The position numbers and the translations under genes are program-made. A stretch of 64,000 nucleotides of DNA, taken from contig JACTVC010000003.1 of assembly GCA_018417955.1 (NCBI GenBank), positions 1,922,001-1,986,000 on the forward strand, read 5' to 3'. The notes under the pieces were generated by a model that made no database searches, had not been told where the DNA came from, and worked only from the letters and a program-made list of their open reading frames with translations. This document shows, piece by piece, positions 47,310 through 62,126 of this stretch; the first letter of the stretch is position 1; every line of letters starts with the position of its first letter. This DNA comes from Laccaria trichodermophora (lineage: Eukaryota; Basidiomycota; Agaricomycetes; Agaricales; Hydnangiaceae).

Positions 47310-47589
47310 CAGCTCTCCCCCGAATATCTCATATATTACCCATAATTCCCGCTAGAGACAGCAATCAGAACCGTTTGGCAATATACTTTTGTTATTATGG
47401 CCTGGCACTGCGTGGATATGTACTACATGGCCCCGTACGCGTACAAGATGTGCATATATTCGCATACAATGACTGGAGGTAAATAAAAGAAAGTGGCGGA
47501 GATTGAGTTATACATACAAAGGTCGTGAAAGGGTTCAAAAGGTGGTATGTAACAGCAACGAAATAGTAAAAATTCCGCGCTGCGGGAAT
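47310..47589. terminator. Convergent 3' region between VMA10 and the Zn2Cys6 gene
   Basis: These 280 bases separate two convergent genes and should hold both 3' UTRs. Nothing else was seen. Confidence 0.35.
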
Positions 47590-50500
47590 CTACCTGGATT
47601 CATTCGCAAGCCATTGCAGTCCGACGGGCATACCAAGCGTCGCCGGACGCATATCCGCGTCTTGATAAATAGGTGGCATTGGCGGTGACCTCTGCGGAGA
47701 CGCCTGCGTCCCATTTGCACCGTGCCCTTGCGGTTTTTGCAAATCCATCCTTGACGAGTTCCATGAGTCGAGAAGGCCACTCGCCTTGAGCGATGGCAGG
47801 GATTGCGGGCCGTCAAAGTTCCGTTGTCCCGTAGTTTCGGTTAGCCCTCCGACTCCACCACCTGCCACTCCTCCTGGTATACTTCCGCTGCCCGACTGCT
47901 GTGCCGTCCCGTTCGTGCCGCTGCTGCCTATGCCAACGCTCCCGTTCTAGAAGACTTAGGATAAGTACCAGAACCACCGACCACTTGCATGGTATTCACC
48001 TCTTTTTCTCTTGTGTATTTCTGGTTCTCGTTCCCACCATGCCCCAGAGGCGGGCCTACCCCGGTATTAGACCCTGTCGTTGGCAGCGATGACCCTGTCC
48101 GTGAGTCTCTTGGGTCAGGAAGAGAGTGTGAAGATGGACGGTTAGAGTTTGAGTTATTGCTATTGAGACGAAGTTCATCCAGTGAGCGCCCAAGCGGTAA
48201 AGAAGTAGGTGAGGAGCTAGATGACCTGCGGTGGCTAGAAGAAGCGTCGCCTGCGTGTTGATGGGGAGGCGGGCGCTGACCAGTATTCGGTAGATTGCTG
48301 CCGCCGGAATTACGTGCTTCTGAAAGTCGCCGATGAGACTGGGGTGACTGTGAATGGTGGTTCGTTTGTTGCTGATGTTGCGGGGGTGGATTCTGATTCT
48401 GATGCTGCTGAGATGCGTGCAAATATTGATGGGGAGGTGAGGGTTGTGGACGCCATTCTTGGACAAGGTCGGCCATCTTGGTTCCCCAGGATTCTTCGTA
48501 ATCCGCACTCCAGGCGCGGACCTGGGCATCGTCCCTTTTGCAATATTTGATGAGTGACTACAGGAAAAGCATGGGTCAATTGCAAATATTGAGCGCAGCT
48601 CTACTTACCCATAGGGCAGCTCCCACTGATTAAAAAACATGTTACTTAGGAGGAGGAAGGGGAGGGGGTGAGGCAACATACTCAAAATACTATTCTTTGC
48701 ACGATCACCCAACATATTCAAGATCAGATCCAATGTTTGAAGGGCCCAGTGCGGTTCCGTCTTTGGCCCTCGTTGGGAACGTTGTCTGGCCTCTCGACAG
48801 GATAACGATTAGAAAACAGAGAGGGAACCAAGATCAGATGCTCACAACATTCAGACCGAGCGCACAAGATGCATGATATACGTGTATACAGCACCAACAC
48901 CACGCGCCCGTATTCGAACTAGTCTCAAACATTGATTGCTGGACCAGTAGGCTTTGTTCAGAAAATCGTAGATGCTCGGGAAGCGTGCGCGCCCAATCCT
49001 AGAAAGGAAACAATTAGTGTTGGATTAACACAGCGAGGTGCGAGAGGAATATACCTCCATCTTTTGCTCAGCCTCGATAAGCGCGGCATTCGCCCGCAAA
49101 TGTCCTTCTGGACCTTTAAGGAAGCCGTGTTAGAATGTTCTGACTAGAAGGATAGGATATGCTTACCATTGAGCTCATCGAGGGCCAACTCCACCTTGGC
49201 ATAGATGGATATGACGCGGATAAGGTGGCCGAATTCGGAGGCGTATTGGGTCCTTACCGCCGGGAGATAGAGGTACTCTAGGGTTGGAAGTCAGGCGCGG
49301 CATGTACAACGGGGAGTTGGCATATGATTCCTCCATCAATGGAGATAGAAGTTTGATGGGGTAAACCCGCAGAAGGAAGGCGAAACGTGGAGATTTCGGG
49401 ATATCTCCAAACGGACGGAAAACTGGTACAGAAACTCACCTGGCAAAGTGGAATGAACACCAAGCTCGAAACTTGTTTCGTCGACGGGCAAGCGTAGCCG
49501 CAGTTCGCTATCGGTAAAGGTGATGGGTTTCTTGAAATATATGGCCGCCATGACGTCCATTAAGTGGATCAGCCAGAATATACGGCGAATGGCCTCTCGC
49601 TCGATCGAAGCAAAAATAAATTCGGCAGAGGGTACGGGCGTGAGAGTTGGATGCTCGGGGCTGTGAACACCAAGAGCGTCCACTATTTGTAACGCCAGAT
49701 CTAGACGTACCACTCAGCTTGAGGCAGCAAGTAGTCATAAGAAGCTTACCATGATAGCGAGAATTCCACAATACATTTTTGTCTTTGACCAAAATGTCAT
49801 GCATCTGAAGGAGGGAGAGTGCTTGGGCTGTAGCGAGATTGGGTTCACATACAAGCCGACCTGCACCATCAAACATGAGGGAAAGGGCCTCTTGGGCGAA
49901 AGGTTTCCCTGCATAGCGGGATGGGGTGGTGCGTATACGGGGTTGTTTGGAGAGAGGGGCCGCGAGGGCGCAAACGGCATGAAGAAGGTATGATGGGACA
50001 CGATTGTGGCTGAGAGCGGCGGAGAAATTTGGTTTATGGATAATGGCGCGGGCAGGATGGCAGTGAGTGAAGAATACTAGAGGGGCATCATTATGGTCAT
50101 TGCGATGTGCAGATGGAAATGTCACGTACGATTCGTGAGTTCGCGGGTTAAGGAAGGATCGAGCTCCAGAGGAGCTGGGCGATCCATAGTGATGCCAGAT
50201 ATGGGTCCGTCGATGATCAAATCATCCTGAGCGACTGGGTTGCTCCTCTCATTTCTGAAGCGCTTGCGCGTGCGCTCTTCGTCGTTATGGTGTGGTTGAG
50301 ATGAAGATGAAGGGACTGGTGGATACCCATTTGTTGTTCGGTGTGGCGGTGGAAAGCGCGAAGGCTCTCCCGCAGAAGAAAATTGAGAGGGTTGGGGGGG
50401 ATTGTAGGATGAAGTGCGGTTGTCTGACGAAGCTGATTCTGATTTGAAAGGACGGGGTGCGGGGACGGGACGACCCGAGGCGTCGGTGTAAGTGCATTGC

Positions 50501-50917
50501 TTGGAAGCATAAAAGCTGGATAAATTGCACGGTGAGGGATAACATGTTGTGACGGGTGGGAATGCCTACCAGTTGCTGCATGGTGCTGGAACGGTGATTA
50601 GGATAAGTAATAGATATATGAGTTATAGACGTACCGGTGCCATCACATCGACGCTTGCTCCTATGGCAAGCATCGCAAGCCTACGCGGGGCTGTTAGATC
50701 GGTGAAGGATGAGTTGCTGGGAAGGTAGCACCTTTGCGAGTCGTTTTCGTTTTGGACCTTTCATGAAGAGAGCATTAGCGTCGTTCTTTTCTTCTTGTTG
50801 AGGAGGGTCGTGGTTGAGGGGGACGCGTTGCAGATCTGGCTGGTAGTTGTTTGAAGAGTGAAAGGAAGAGACAGAGGAATGAGAGATTTGATTCCGAGGG
50901 CGGTCAAAGTGATCCAT
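47590..50917 (-). CDS. Zn2Cys6 fungal transcription factor
   Basis: Binuclear zinc cluster regulator with a fungal-specific middle homology region. Thirteen exons on the minus strand: 50917-50732, 50680-50635, 50585-50570, 50515-50130, 50076-49750, 49712-49440, 49277-49167, 49113-49055, 48998-48846, 48790-48682, 48625-48609, 48557-48000, 47946-47590; 865 residues. The zinc cluster is spread over three exons: ACDACHRSKRRCDGT, then APCSNC in a 16-nt exon, then CFYASKQCTYTDASG, with spacing C2C6C6C2C6C. The regulatory domain includes HPARAIIHKPNF, IERE-AIRRIFWLIHLMDV and SMFETSSNTGAW. The C-terminal quarter is rich in Gln, His, Ser and Pro. The splice at 49749-49713 (37 nt, GAG acceptor) is the weakest point. 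An upstream in-frame ATG exists at 51007. Target genes are unknown. Confidence 0.85.
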
Positions 50918-51334
50918 GGGGTGCAAAACATGCACAGGGTGGGCAGCAAGTGCAGCACGAGTAAGAACGGCGATAGAGGGTAAATAAATAGGATCCGACC
51001 CAACCATACCTGGGACTCTGTATCAAATACCAAGGTTACCAATTGTAATCTAGGTGCTAATGCCAGGCTGATACCAGGCCAATACTGCTAGATACTGATG
51101 AATACTCGTCTATACTCGTTATTACCGTTGGTACTATCTAATTTGCAATGTAATTGCAATGCACTTGTTGCCGGCCTAGCCGCCTTCCCTGACCTTATCG
51201 GTCCGCCGGCAATTCCATAAGCAGAATCTCTACTGCCGATATCGCCCTGAAGGGTCGGTGCGGTACATTTACTCCGCCGGTACGGAGTTAAAATGAAGAT
51301 AGCAAGCAGTACACTACAACATTATTTCAACTGT
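50918..51334 (-). promoter_or_regulatory. Zn2Cys6 gene upstream region with CGG/CCG cluster
   Basis: This 417-base region lies upstream of the zinc cluster gene and downstream of RPP2. Between 51170 and 51285 it holds many CGG or CCG triplets, including GCCGGC at about 51170, CCGCCGG at 51203-51209 and again at 51274-51280, and CGG at 51283-51285. Zn2Cys6 proteins typically bind paired CGG triplets, so self-regulation is possible (inference). No gene was seen. Confidence 0.5.
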
Positions 51335-51833
51335 CTAATCGAAAAGACCAAAGCCCATGTCATCATCCGATTCCTCCTACATCACCAATATTAGCTTCCA
51401 CATTACACATTGTGTTGAGAGTACAAACCTTCTCTTCCTCCTTCTCGGGCTTCTTCTCCTCGGCAGCAGGCGCCGCAGCAGCTCCACCAGCAGCTGGGGC
51501 GGCGGCAACGGCTCCTCCTCCTCCACCAGATGGGACCTGCATCACAGATTTAGCTGATTATCGCTCATTCGTGTGAGATAAACGTACGGATGCGAGCTTG
51601 GATGAGCCTTCCGCAATCAACTATATCTCCACCATTACTAACAAGCGCTTGCAAAAAAAAATGCAAAAACTTACGTCAGCGATAGACTTGCCCTTGAGCT
51701 CAGAGATAAGCGTCTCGAGGCGGCCTTCATCAGCCTCAACGCCTGCAACACCCAACAACTTCTTGATGTCAGCAGCGGATGGGTCCGCGTTGCCACCGGA
51801 CTGGAGAAGGAGGTATGCAGCAATGTGACGCAT
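51335..51833 (-). CDS. RPP2: 60S acidic ribosomal protein P2
   Basis: Stalk protein of the large ribosomal subunit that recruits translation GTPases. Four exons on the minus strand: 51833-51675, 51620-51588, 51536-51429, 51376-51335; 113 residues. The N-terminal helix domain starts [20 protein letters not shown] and includes [13 protein letters not shown], then a Gly/Ala hinge, an acidic [12 protein letters not shown] stretch and the conserved end [12 protein letters not shown]. The second exon is 33 nt ([11 protein letters not shown]). MRHIAAYLL is the usual start of P2 rather than P1. It diverges from another ribosomal gene, RPS15. Confidence 0.96.
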
Positions 51834-52194
51834 CTAACCAACCAACCAAAAAATCAACACTTGTATATTGTCCAATTCCATGGCACCAACTTTGTGTTAA
51901 TGGATAATTTTCGATGGGTTTTGATGTACGGTAGCCACAAATCACTGTTGGAACGGTGGAAGTGAGCGCAACCCTAGGAGTATCTTGAAATAGAGACGTA
52001 CCTTTAATCCGTGAAGGAAGACCTGTGGATTCTATCCGAAGAGTTTTGACGGAGAGGACGCAGTCACGATGAGTGCACCGGTTCCGTTGATGCTACTATA
52101 CAGTACCACGTGACATTCTTCAGCCACAACTTTTCACACTCCGACATCCTCCTCATCGTCAAGTTTATCCCCGACGCCGCCGCCCACGATAACC
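51834..52194. promoter_or_regulatory. Divergent ribosomal-protein promoter (RPP2 / RPS15)
   Basis: The 361 bases between two divergent ribosomal protein genes. An AACCCTAGG sequence at about 51970-51978 resembles the AACCCTA boxes reported from ribosomal gene promoters in several fungi and plants. A pyrimidine-rich tract precedes the RPS15 start. 5' UTR introns are possible but were not assigned. Confidence 0.5.
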
Positions 52195-53025
52195 ATGGTA
52201 TGCATGCAAGCTTTTCGTCAAGACCAGCATGCTGATGACCTGTCTAGGCTGAAGTTACTGATCCTCAAGTCGCCGCCGACCTCAAGAAGAAGCGTACATT
52301 CCGCACATTCTCTTACCGAGGTGTAGAGCTGGACAAGCTGTTGGACATGAGCAATGAAGATGTGCGTCCCATTGATCCTCATATTGAAATATCATAACTA
52401 ATACCTTGTTAGTTCGTTGAAGTATGCTCAATCATTTCTTGTGTCTCGTTCACAACTTGACACAAAACTCAGCTCGTGCATGCCCGTGCCCGCCGTCGCT
52501 TCCAGCGCGGTCTCAAGCGCCGCCCAATGGGTCTCATCAAGAAGCTCCGAAAAGCCAAGAAGGAGGCACCTCCTAATGAGAAGCCCGCGGTAGTCAAGAC
52601 CCATCTACGTGACATGATCATCGTGCCGGAGATGATTGGAAGTGTTGTGGGCATCTATAACGGAAAGGTGTGGACGAGCAATGGTAACAGGAGAATGGAG
52701 ACTAACATGCTGGTCTCAGGTCTTCAACTCTGTTGAAATCAAGCCTGAGATGACTGGTCACTACCTCGCCGAGTTTTCGTGCTCATACCGGCCCGTCAAG
52801 CACGGTCGCCCTGGTGTAAGCATTTCAGTTTTGATCCTCTATTGCTATTCTCACTGTTTTCGCGAACAGATTGGTGCAACACATTGTAAGCAACCTTTCT
52901 CTCTTTTTTTCTCTCTCCGTCTCTTTACTCTGCTCCTCCCAACAGCATCCAGATTGTACGTTACACCTTGATGTTATCAACATCTTATAGACTAATTCCC
53001 TTTTCACAGCATCCCCCTCAAGTAA
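52195..53025 (+). CDS. RPS15: 40S ribosomal protein uS19 (S15)
   Basis: Small-subunit head protein near the decoding and P sites. Eight exons: 52195-52197, 52248-52361, 52413-52421, 52473-52667, 52720-52815, 52870-52885, 52946-52955, 53010-53025; 152 residues. The first exon is the ATG alone, the third is 9 nt (Phe-Val-Glu), and the last three are 16, 10 and 16 nt. The joined protein reads [52 protein letters not shown] and ends KHGRPGIGATHSSRFIPLK, which matches uS19 over its whole length. The total is divisible by three and each junction falls within conserved residues, which strongly supports the small exons. Confidence 0.95.
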
Positions 53026-53243
53026 AAAGTACATACCGGGTTACATATGGCTCTTTCCCTTTGCATGTCTTTTTTTTTACGAATGTCCTACCACAAAATA
53101 ACATCATGCATATACGCAACTGAATCAGTACTGAGTGAACTTCAGTTGTAAATCAGAATTGGCAATGATTACATAAGCTGTCCCTGTGAATTTGGCATTC
53201 TTTCCAGCCCTCGCCGTTGTTGTCGTCGGTCACTGGTGTTTAG
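53026..53243 (+). promoter_or_regulatory. RPS15 3' region and symplekin upstream region
   Basis: These 218 bases separate two genes on the same strand. A T-rich run lies at about 53069-53078. No gene or repeat was seen. Confidence 0.35.
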
Positions 53244-56200
53244 ATGGCGGGCAATCCAGTCGACCCTCTGCAGACTCTTCAGGCAGCCTTGTCAGTGCAG
53301 GCAAACTCAAAGGAACAGGCTGATTTGCTTGCTACCTTGCGTGAATCACTTGAAAATCACCCAGCACCCATCCCCATCCTTGTCGGAACTCTCATTGGAA
53401 TCGTTGTAAACGCCGGTGATTCCCTCCTGAAGAGATGGGTTATTGACCTCCTCCATTTTGCCATATGTCGCTCCAGCTTGTCGCTGGAGCAACGCACACA
53501 GAGTTCGTTCTAATATACCTAGTCACACCCTCTTTCATTCATTTACTTTCCGTAGTGGCATCCCAGGCGTTGGACACCCTCGCCCAACTCGTAGACGACC
53601 CGAAACCCGCCATTGTAAAGGTCGTCATTCAATGCCTTAGTACCATGTACCCTTTGCTGTTCCGTCAACTGTGAGCATGACGCAATCTATTACGTTCTAC
53701 TAAATCCCATTCTACATAGGTGCACCAACCGAAGCAATCCTTCCGCATGGAACACTTTATCAGCATGCAAAAACCGGATCATTGAGTTTGTATGGTCGCA
53801 AACGGTCAGCGTCGGGGTCAAATTGTCGGCGATGAAGTTTGTTCAACGCGTTATTCTCGTCCAAACGCGCGGCATATCTGATCCTAGGGTAGTCCTCTAC
53901 TATCTATCTTCAATAAATTTTTCATCACCTAAATCTCCTCGTGAACGTTCACAGCTTCAGAACAAAAACGACCCAAACATCTCCTTCTGCCCTGTTGACC
54001 ACCCGTACATCTCTGTTGCTAAGCTCGAGAGCGAGGGCCAAAAGTTGTTGGAAGGGGTAGTGGCGACTCTCTATTCCAGCCAGTGAGTACATTTATGTCG
54101 TATGTCACGATTTATCTCAGAACTTTACCCAGGGATGTTGATCTACTCTCCGCCTTACTCAATTCCTGGGTAACTCTGGTCAAGCAACGCCCTGCGACGC
54201 TGCCCTTGGTTGTCACGGCTTTGAAACAGTGGTCACCAGCAGCTCTGGCCGGGCTTTCTGCTTCGTCCGTGAAGAGTGTGGAAAAGGCCGTGCGGATTCT
54301 TCTGATGCATATATCGCGGTACGTCGTGTGCAGCATCCTGATTTACTGGGGCTGACCTTGACGTAGAATTCCTGGCAACACGCAGTACGTTCCTCAGATC
54401 AACCAAGCTCTTGCTCAACAAGGTACCCGCATGGACAAAGCTGCTGCGGAGGAAAAGAAGCGCAAAGCAGCCGCGATCGAGAATCGAAAACGCCCTTCTT
54501 CTGCACCCAACGAGCAACCGACTGATCCAAAGCGCGCCAAACTCGAGCCTGAACCTCAACCCACTCCTTCATTCCTCGCTGGTGTCGACTTCACCGAGCT
54601 CCCTGCGCCTCTCATTGTTGATCTTATCGTCGCCAATCTTGAGGCATTTACTGAACCCGCTTTAATCGCCCTCGTGCAAGCATACCGTCAGAAGAATGCA
54701 CTAGGGTCTTCGACAACACCCATCACACCAATACCCGTCGCGGCCAAGTCTGCTGCTGCTCTTGCTCCGACCCCTGGTCACACACCCTCACCGACTATTC
54801 CCACAGGACCAAGAAGGGCTGCTCACAATATTGTGGAGAAACCCGCTACCCCGGTTTCTCAGCAAGCTATTTCAGCAAAGGAGGAACCGGTGGATCCTCT
54901 TCAAATGGACATTGATGAAGAAGAAATGGAGTACGAGCCCTCCAAATTGAATGAAGAGGTATGAGCCACCTACTCGTAAAACGTGCCGGGTTAACCGATG
55001 GTGGCAGCTGTCAGGCGGTACTTCTCTCGAAGAAAGTGATGCTTTTATCACAGACATCACCTCCGACGCCCCCAATCTCCGACTCCTCGATTTCAAGTTG
55101 CCACCGCCGAAGGAGCTACCAGAGGACGACAGGATCAGCTTGATTGCTAGTGCCATCACACGAATATGGGACGGCGCGGAAGAGCTCAAAACAATGGGGG
55201 AAGCCATTCCGGCAGATTCCTCACAAGCAGGGGGAAATTCGGCCGCGGAAATGTGGATGCTTCTCTTGGTGAGAATGATCACAAGAGTTGCTGAACCACC
55301 TCCAACGCCGGGTGGCGATGATGCGATGGATGGATCGGGTAATGAGATGGTGGTACATGACTTTTATGCTCGGCAAGATCAGCTACGACAAACATTGTGC
55401 GACTATATCATGACAGATTTCCCATCTCGGTATGTCTATCATGATGGTTTCTACCCATTTCACGGCTTTACTGCTTGAATTAGAATACGGCTTGCGACAA
55501 CGTGGATGAACGAAGAATGGTACAACGACCGAATACGATGTGAAAAAGACCCAGATTGGGTAATGGTGTTTCCATGTGTCACTGAATTTCGCTAATGCTT
55601 TTACCCTCTCTAGCGAACAAATTACGATACATGGCTCAACCAGATCGTGGCGTCATATCAAACACTACTGGATGGGAAGGATAGAACATTTTCGCGCTTC
55701 CTTCTCGACCTGCCTACAATCCCCTCGGATGTTCTGGGTTTACTCCGCGACTTGTGTGTTGATAGCTCCAGGTAAAACTAATTCTCGCGAAAATATAAAA
55801 GAAATCTCACAATGTGCTCAGCCCCGATCGAATGCACATCGGCTTTACTACACTACGTGGGCTCGTCGTTCAGCGTCCGTCATTACGGGATGATGCCCTC
55901 AAGATCTTGCTCGAGCTAACGACACATCCTGGTCTGCAGTCATTCCTCCATAACATTTATGTTTTGCCGTTGGACTAACCTCCTCATAGAGAGAAAAACT
56001 CGTGGGGCTGCGATTAACACTGTTAAACTCTGGGTACCCAATATCCAGCCCATGGACATGATGATCCGAGCGTTCGCGCTACAAATGCTACGGAAGCTTC
56101 AACTACGACCGTCGGAAGTGGTGAAATCTCCGTTACCTTCCTGTCAGGACTCTGGAAGGGATGACGTGGTTATGAACGGTGATGTCGAAAATGGTGAAGA

Positions 56201-57600
56201 TCTGCAAGCGAAATCAGTGCACGCCAATGGCGACCACCAAGACGAGAATATGGAAGATGGCCAGTTACCACAAGAGGATTTAGTGCACACACCATATTTG
56301 CCAGAACGCATCGAGCTTCCTGCTAAAAAACCTCACGTGTTACAACACGTTGAGTTGCTCTTCGCTTTATCAGTTAAAGTTCCAGAGTTTTTGGACGAGT
56401 CAGTCACTTCATCTTGATTTGCATCCGCTCATCCCAATCCTTGTAGGATTTTCGTTGCTTATGGCCAAATGGATATCACAGTCCAAGAGGCTATCCAAGA
56501 CCTGATAACGGCTCTGATAAAATCGCTTGGTTCAAGTCATGGTAAGCTGCTCACGCTGATGCGGACTTGCCCTTCAGGTGCCGAATCCCTTGCTCTACGC
56601 GTTTTGACAATCTTCACGGAGCATGGGCGAGCGAGTGCCCAACTTGTCGCGTTGGTCAAAGCACTCATCAACGAGAGAGACCTTGATGCACGTTTCCTCA
56701 TTCCCATTATCGCTGAGATGGACAAGGTATTGAATCTGTGGGTCTGTATTTGATGAACCCACTAACAACATTACAGGTGGATATCATGCGTCATCTTCCT
56801 AGAATCGTCTCCATCCTGAATGGCCAGCAAGAACCAAAGAATCTCGTTCGCTCAGTGTTTGGTTCCATAGTCACGACACCGCCGCAAACGTTTGGAAGCG
56901 TCACATCGAATCTACCACGAGTCCGGCAGAGTGAATTACTGACTCCCGCGGAGTTGATGGTCTTGTTGCACCACTCTGAAAAAGAGATTGGATTGAAGAG
57001 CGCAATTGAAGGTTTACATTCCCTTGTATTTTTGTTTACCGCCTCTTGCTTAAGCCTGATTCCTTAGCTATTGGAATTTGCTTTTCGATGACAGATGTGT
57101 TCCGTTCCGAAATTCTTGCAGTCGTTATGCAACAGATCATGGACGAACCAGTGTTACCGGTCTTATTCCTGCGGACTGTAAGCTCATCACCATTGAAATG
57201 ACGAAGATAACTTATTGCCGTTCAGGTGATTCAAGCGGTGACGACCTATAAATCCCTTGTCGGGTTCGTCTCGACGACCCTTCTTTCTCGCCTTATCACA
57301 AAAAAAATATGGATAAATCCCCCTCTCTGGGAAGGCTTTATTCGCTGTGCGAAAGTCATTGCGCCAGCAAGTTTTGGAGCTTTACTTCAGTTACCGAAGG
57401 ACCAGCTTCGGGAATTGGTGGACAAGCAGCCCAGCTTGAAATCTGGCCTACGGGACTATGTCACGAAGAAGGCTCCGAACAAAGCTCGGGTTGCTGGCTT
57501 TTTGGATATTTTTGGGGAACCAGACGACGCGAATAGCTCTGCCTCGACCCCCCGACCCGAAACACCACAGCTTGAGGGTGTATTGACGGCCACATCCTAA
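53244..57600 (+). CDS. PTA1: Symplekin / Pta1, pre-mRNA 3'-end processing scaffold
   Basis: Scaffold of the cleavage and polyadenylation factor. Fifteen exons: 53244-53502, 53556-53670, 53720-53888, 53955-54082, 54133-54318, 54367-54958, 55008-55429, 55484-55559, 55614-55771, 55822-55931, 55990-56398, 56447-56726, 56777-57011, 57095-57177, 57226-57600; 1198 residues. The N-terminal HEAT domain includes QALDTLAQLVDDPKPAIVKV. A low-complexity Pro/Ala linker follows, with a basic KKRKAAAIENRKRP segment. The C-terminal domain has EPVLPVLFLRTVIQAVTTYK and LLQLPKDQLRELVDKQPSLK, typical of symplekin. The frame is preserved over all fourteen introns. Confidence 0.93.
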
Positions 57601-57888
57601 GGAGGATTCTGCTGGGTGTCACTTTTATATCTTATTTGTAGTACTAGCGAGTAATGTGAAAAATATGACATGAGCCAATCTTCTGGGTCAGAGTATAAAA
57701 AGGAAGGCAAAAGCACGTAAAGTGGGTGTAATGTCGAGTCATTGCGCAGGTCCACACCCTCCTTATTTGAGTTTTTTTGTTCCATCTCTTCTATCGCCTA
57801 TTTAATCGCGAACATTCCTGGCCACGGGCCTACCACGACTGCTCTGGAAGAATTCTTACATTCAAAGCCTGATAAGGAACGCCATTCC
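57601..57888 (+). promoter_or_regulatory. Upstream region of the MAP kinase gene
   Basis: These 288 bases hold the symplekin 3' UTR and the MAP kinase promoter. An open stretch in frame with the kinase runs up to 57742 but has no ATG before 57889. Confidence 0.35.
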
Positions 57889-60589
<2,701 letters not shown>

Positions 60590-60724
60590 AATGTCTGATA
60601 TTTCCAGTTAGTATATAGAACCTTCTACCATCTATGCTGCTGGGGAGACAATGGAATAATTGATACAACTCGTGAAGAATAGACAGCTGGTATAAAATAA
60701 CGATATTCCAATTATTTTAGTCGT
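60590..60724. terminator. Convergent 3' region between MAP kinase and NBP35
   Basis: These 135 bases hold the 3' UTRs of two convergent genes. Nothing else was seen. Confidence 0.35.
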
Positions 60725-61854
60725 TCAGTCCCCGAGAATTTCTTTTATTCCTGTGAACAGCATCAGGCAAGTTACGAGCCATTGGAAGAATAACTCACGG
60801 TCAATGATGCCTAAATAAGCTGCGGTAGCCGGACTGTCTGGATACTCGTCCAAAAAGCTGACCCCATAATCTGCGCTTTTCCCTATACGGGGGTCAAGTG
60901 GTACAGCACCGAGAAGCTCAACGCCCATTTCTTCTGCCAGTCTTTTTGCACCGCCAGTGAATGGTTTAAATATTTGAGATTCCGTCTCACAACTAGGACA
61001 GACGAAACCCGACATATTCTCCACCAATCCTAGCACCCGGATTCCAACTTTTCGGCAGAAGTCAATCTCACGACGAACATCTTGCAGAGCAACTTCTTGG
61101 GGAGTAGTAATCAAAACAGCTCCATCTATGCCGCTTTCCTTGAGATATTGTACGATACTCAGGTGCTCGTCAGAAGTTCCGGGTGGAGTATCGACCAGTA
61201 GATAATCAAGATCGCCCCAGTCGACATCCTTAAGGAATTGAGATATCAGGCCATTCTTCTTCGGACCTCTCCACATGATGGCATCTCTGGAGCTTGGCAG
61301 CATGAATCCAACAGACATTACTCCCAGGTTGTCTTGTACATATACAGGGGACCAGCCAGAAGAGGATGAATGCACTTGCTCAGAGGCAATGCCAAGAATC
61401 AAGGGAATGGAAGGGCCGCATATGTCAACATCCATGATGCCCGTCTAGACAAGGGAGTCAAAAATAAACCAGTGATGGCTGCGAGTAACAACATACCTGA
61501 GTATTGTCGTCGGCAGCAAAGGCCCACCCGAGTTGGGCAGTGAAGGTAGATTTGCCTACACCTCCCTTCCCCGACAAGATAAGAATCTTTCGCTTCACGT
61601 TTTTCATACGATCATTAATAAACGGTAAAGCAGGGTCTGGCTGCTTCGTAGCGCCTGATGCACATATTTCCTGGTTGGAGCAACCAGCACAAGCATCCGA
61701 TTTTCCTGCGAGATCAGATTCTGTGCCCTACCGAATTCGTCAATGTTGTTTTCCGTCTACAAGGGCCTAGTGAGCGCACTGGACAATGTTCTGGTGCATT
61801 CGCTGGAACTGAGAGAGGATCGGGGATTGCTGACGGTTTCTGTACCGCTATCAT
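60725..61854 (-). CDS. NBP35: Cytosolic Fe-S scaffold P-loop ATPase Nbp35
   Basis: Scaffold, with Cfd1, for cytosolic and nuclear Fe-S cluster assembly. Exons on the minus strand are 61854-61780, 61727-61497, 61444-60799 and 60750-60725; 325 residues. The N-terminal ferredoxin-like motif has the exact spacing CX13CX2CX5C (EHCPGTESD, then [12 protein letters not shown]), which identifies Nbp35 rather than Cfd1. The P-loop is [13 protein letters not shown], followed by [11 protein letters not shown] and [11 protein letters not shown]. The second cluster site is FVCPSCE. The last exon is only 26 nt (RIKEILGD end). The first intron splits the Cys motif directly after the first Cys-Pro. Confidence 0.95.
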
Positions 61855-62126
61855 GGTGGTTGCTGAGAAGTGGATTTGCTTGCTGAGTAAAGCTTAGATT
61901 TCATGATTGTTGTTTATTTTGGAGGCTATTATGTACTCGTAAATGCTTATCTCATCCGTGATAAGGGGTATTGTAAGTACTGCGAAGAATCTTCGTCCAT
62001 GCCATACTATAGATATATACTGAGAGCCGGTGTGAGGAATTGTTAAACTACAGATAATGGAATCAAAAATCATGGCGGAAAAGGTATCAGGAGAGCACGG
62101 CCACGTCGGTGCGGTGGAGGTTTACG
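61855..62126 (-). promoter_or_regulatory. NBP35 upstream region and RhoGAP 3' flank
   Basis: These 272 bases hold the NBP35 promoter and the 3' UTR of the RhoGAP gene, both on the minus strand. No gene was seen. Confidence 0.35.
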
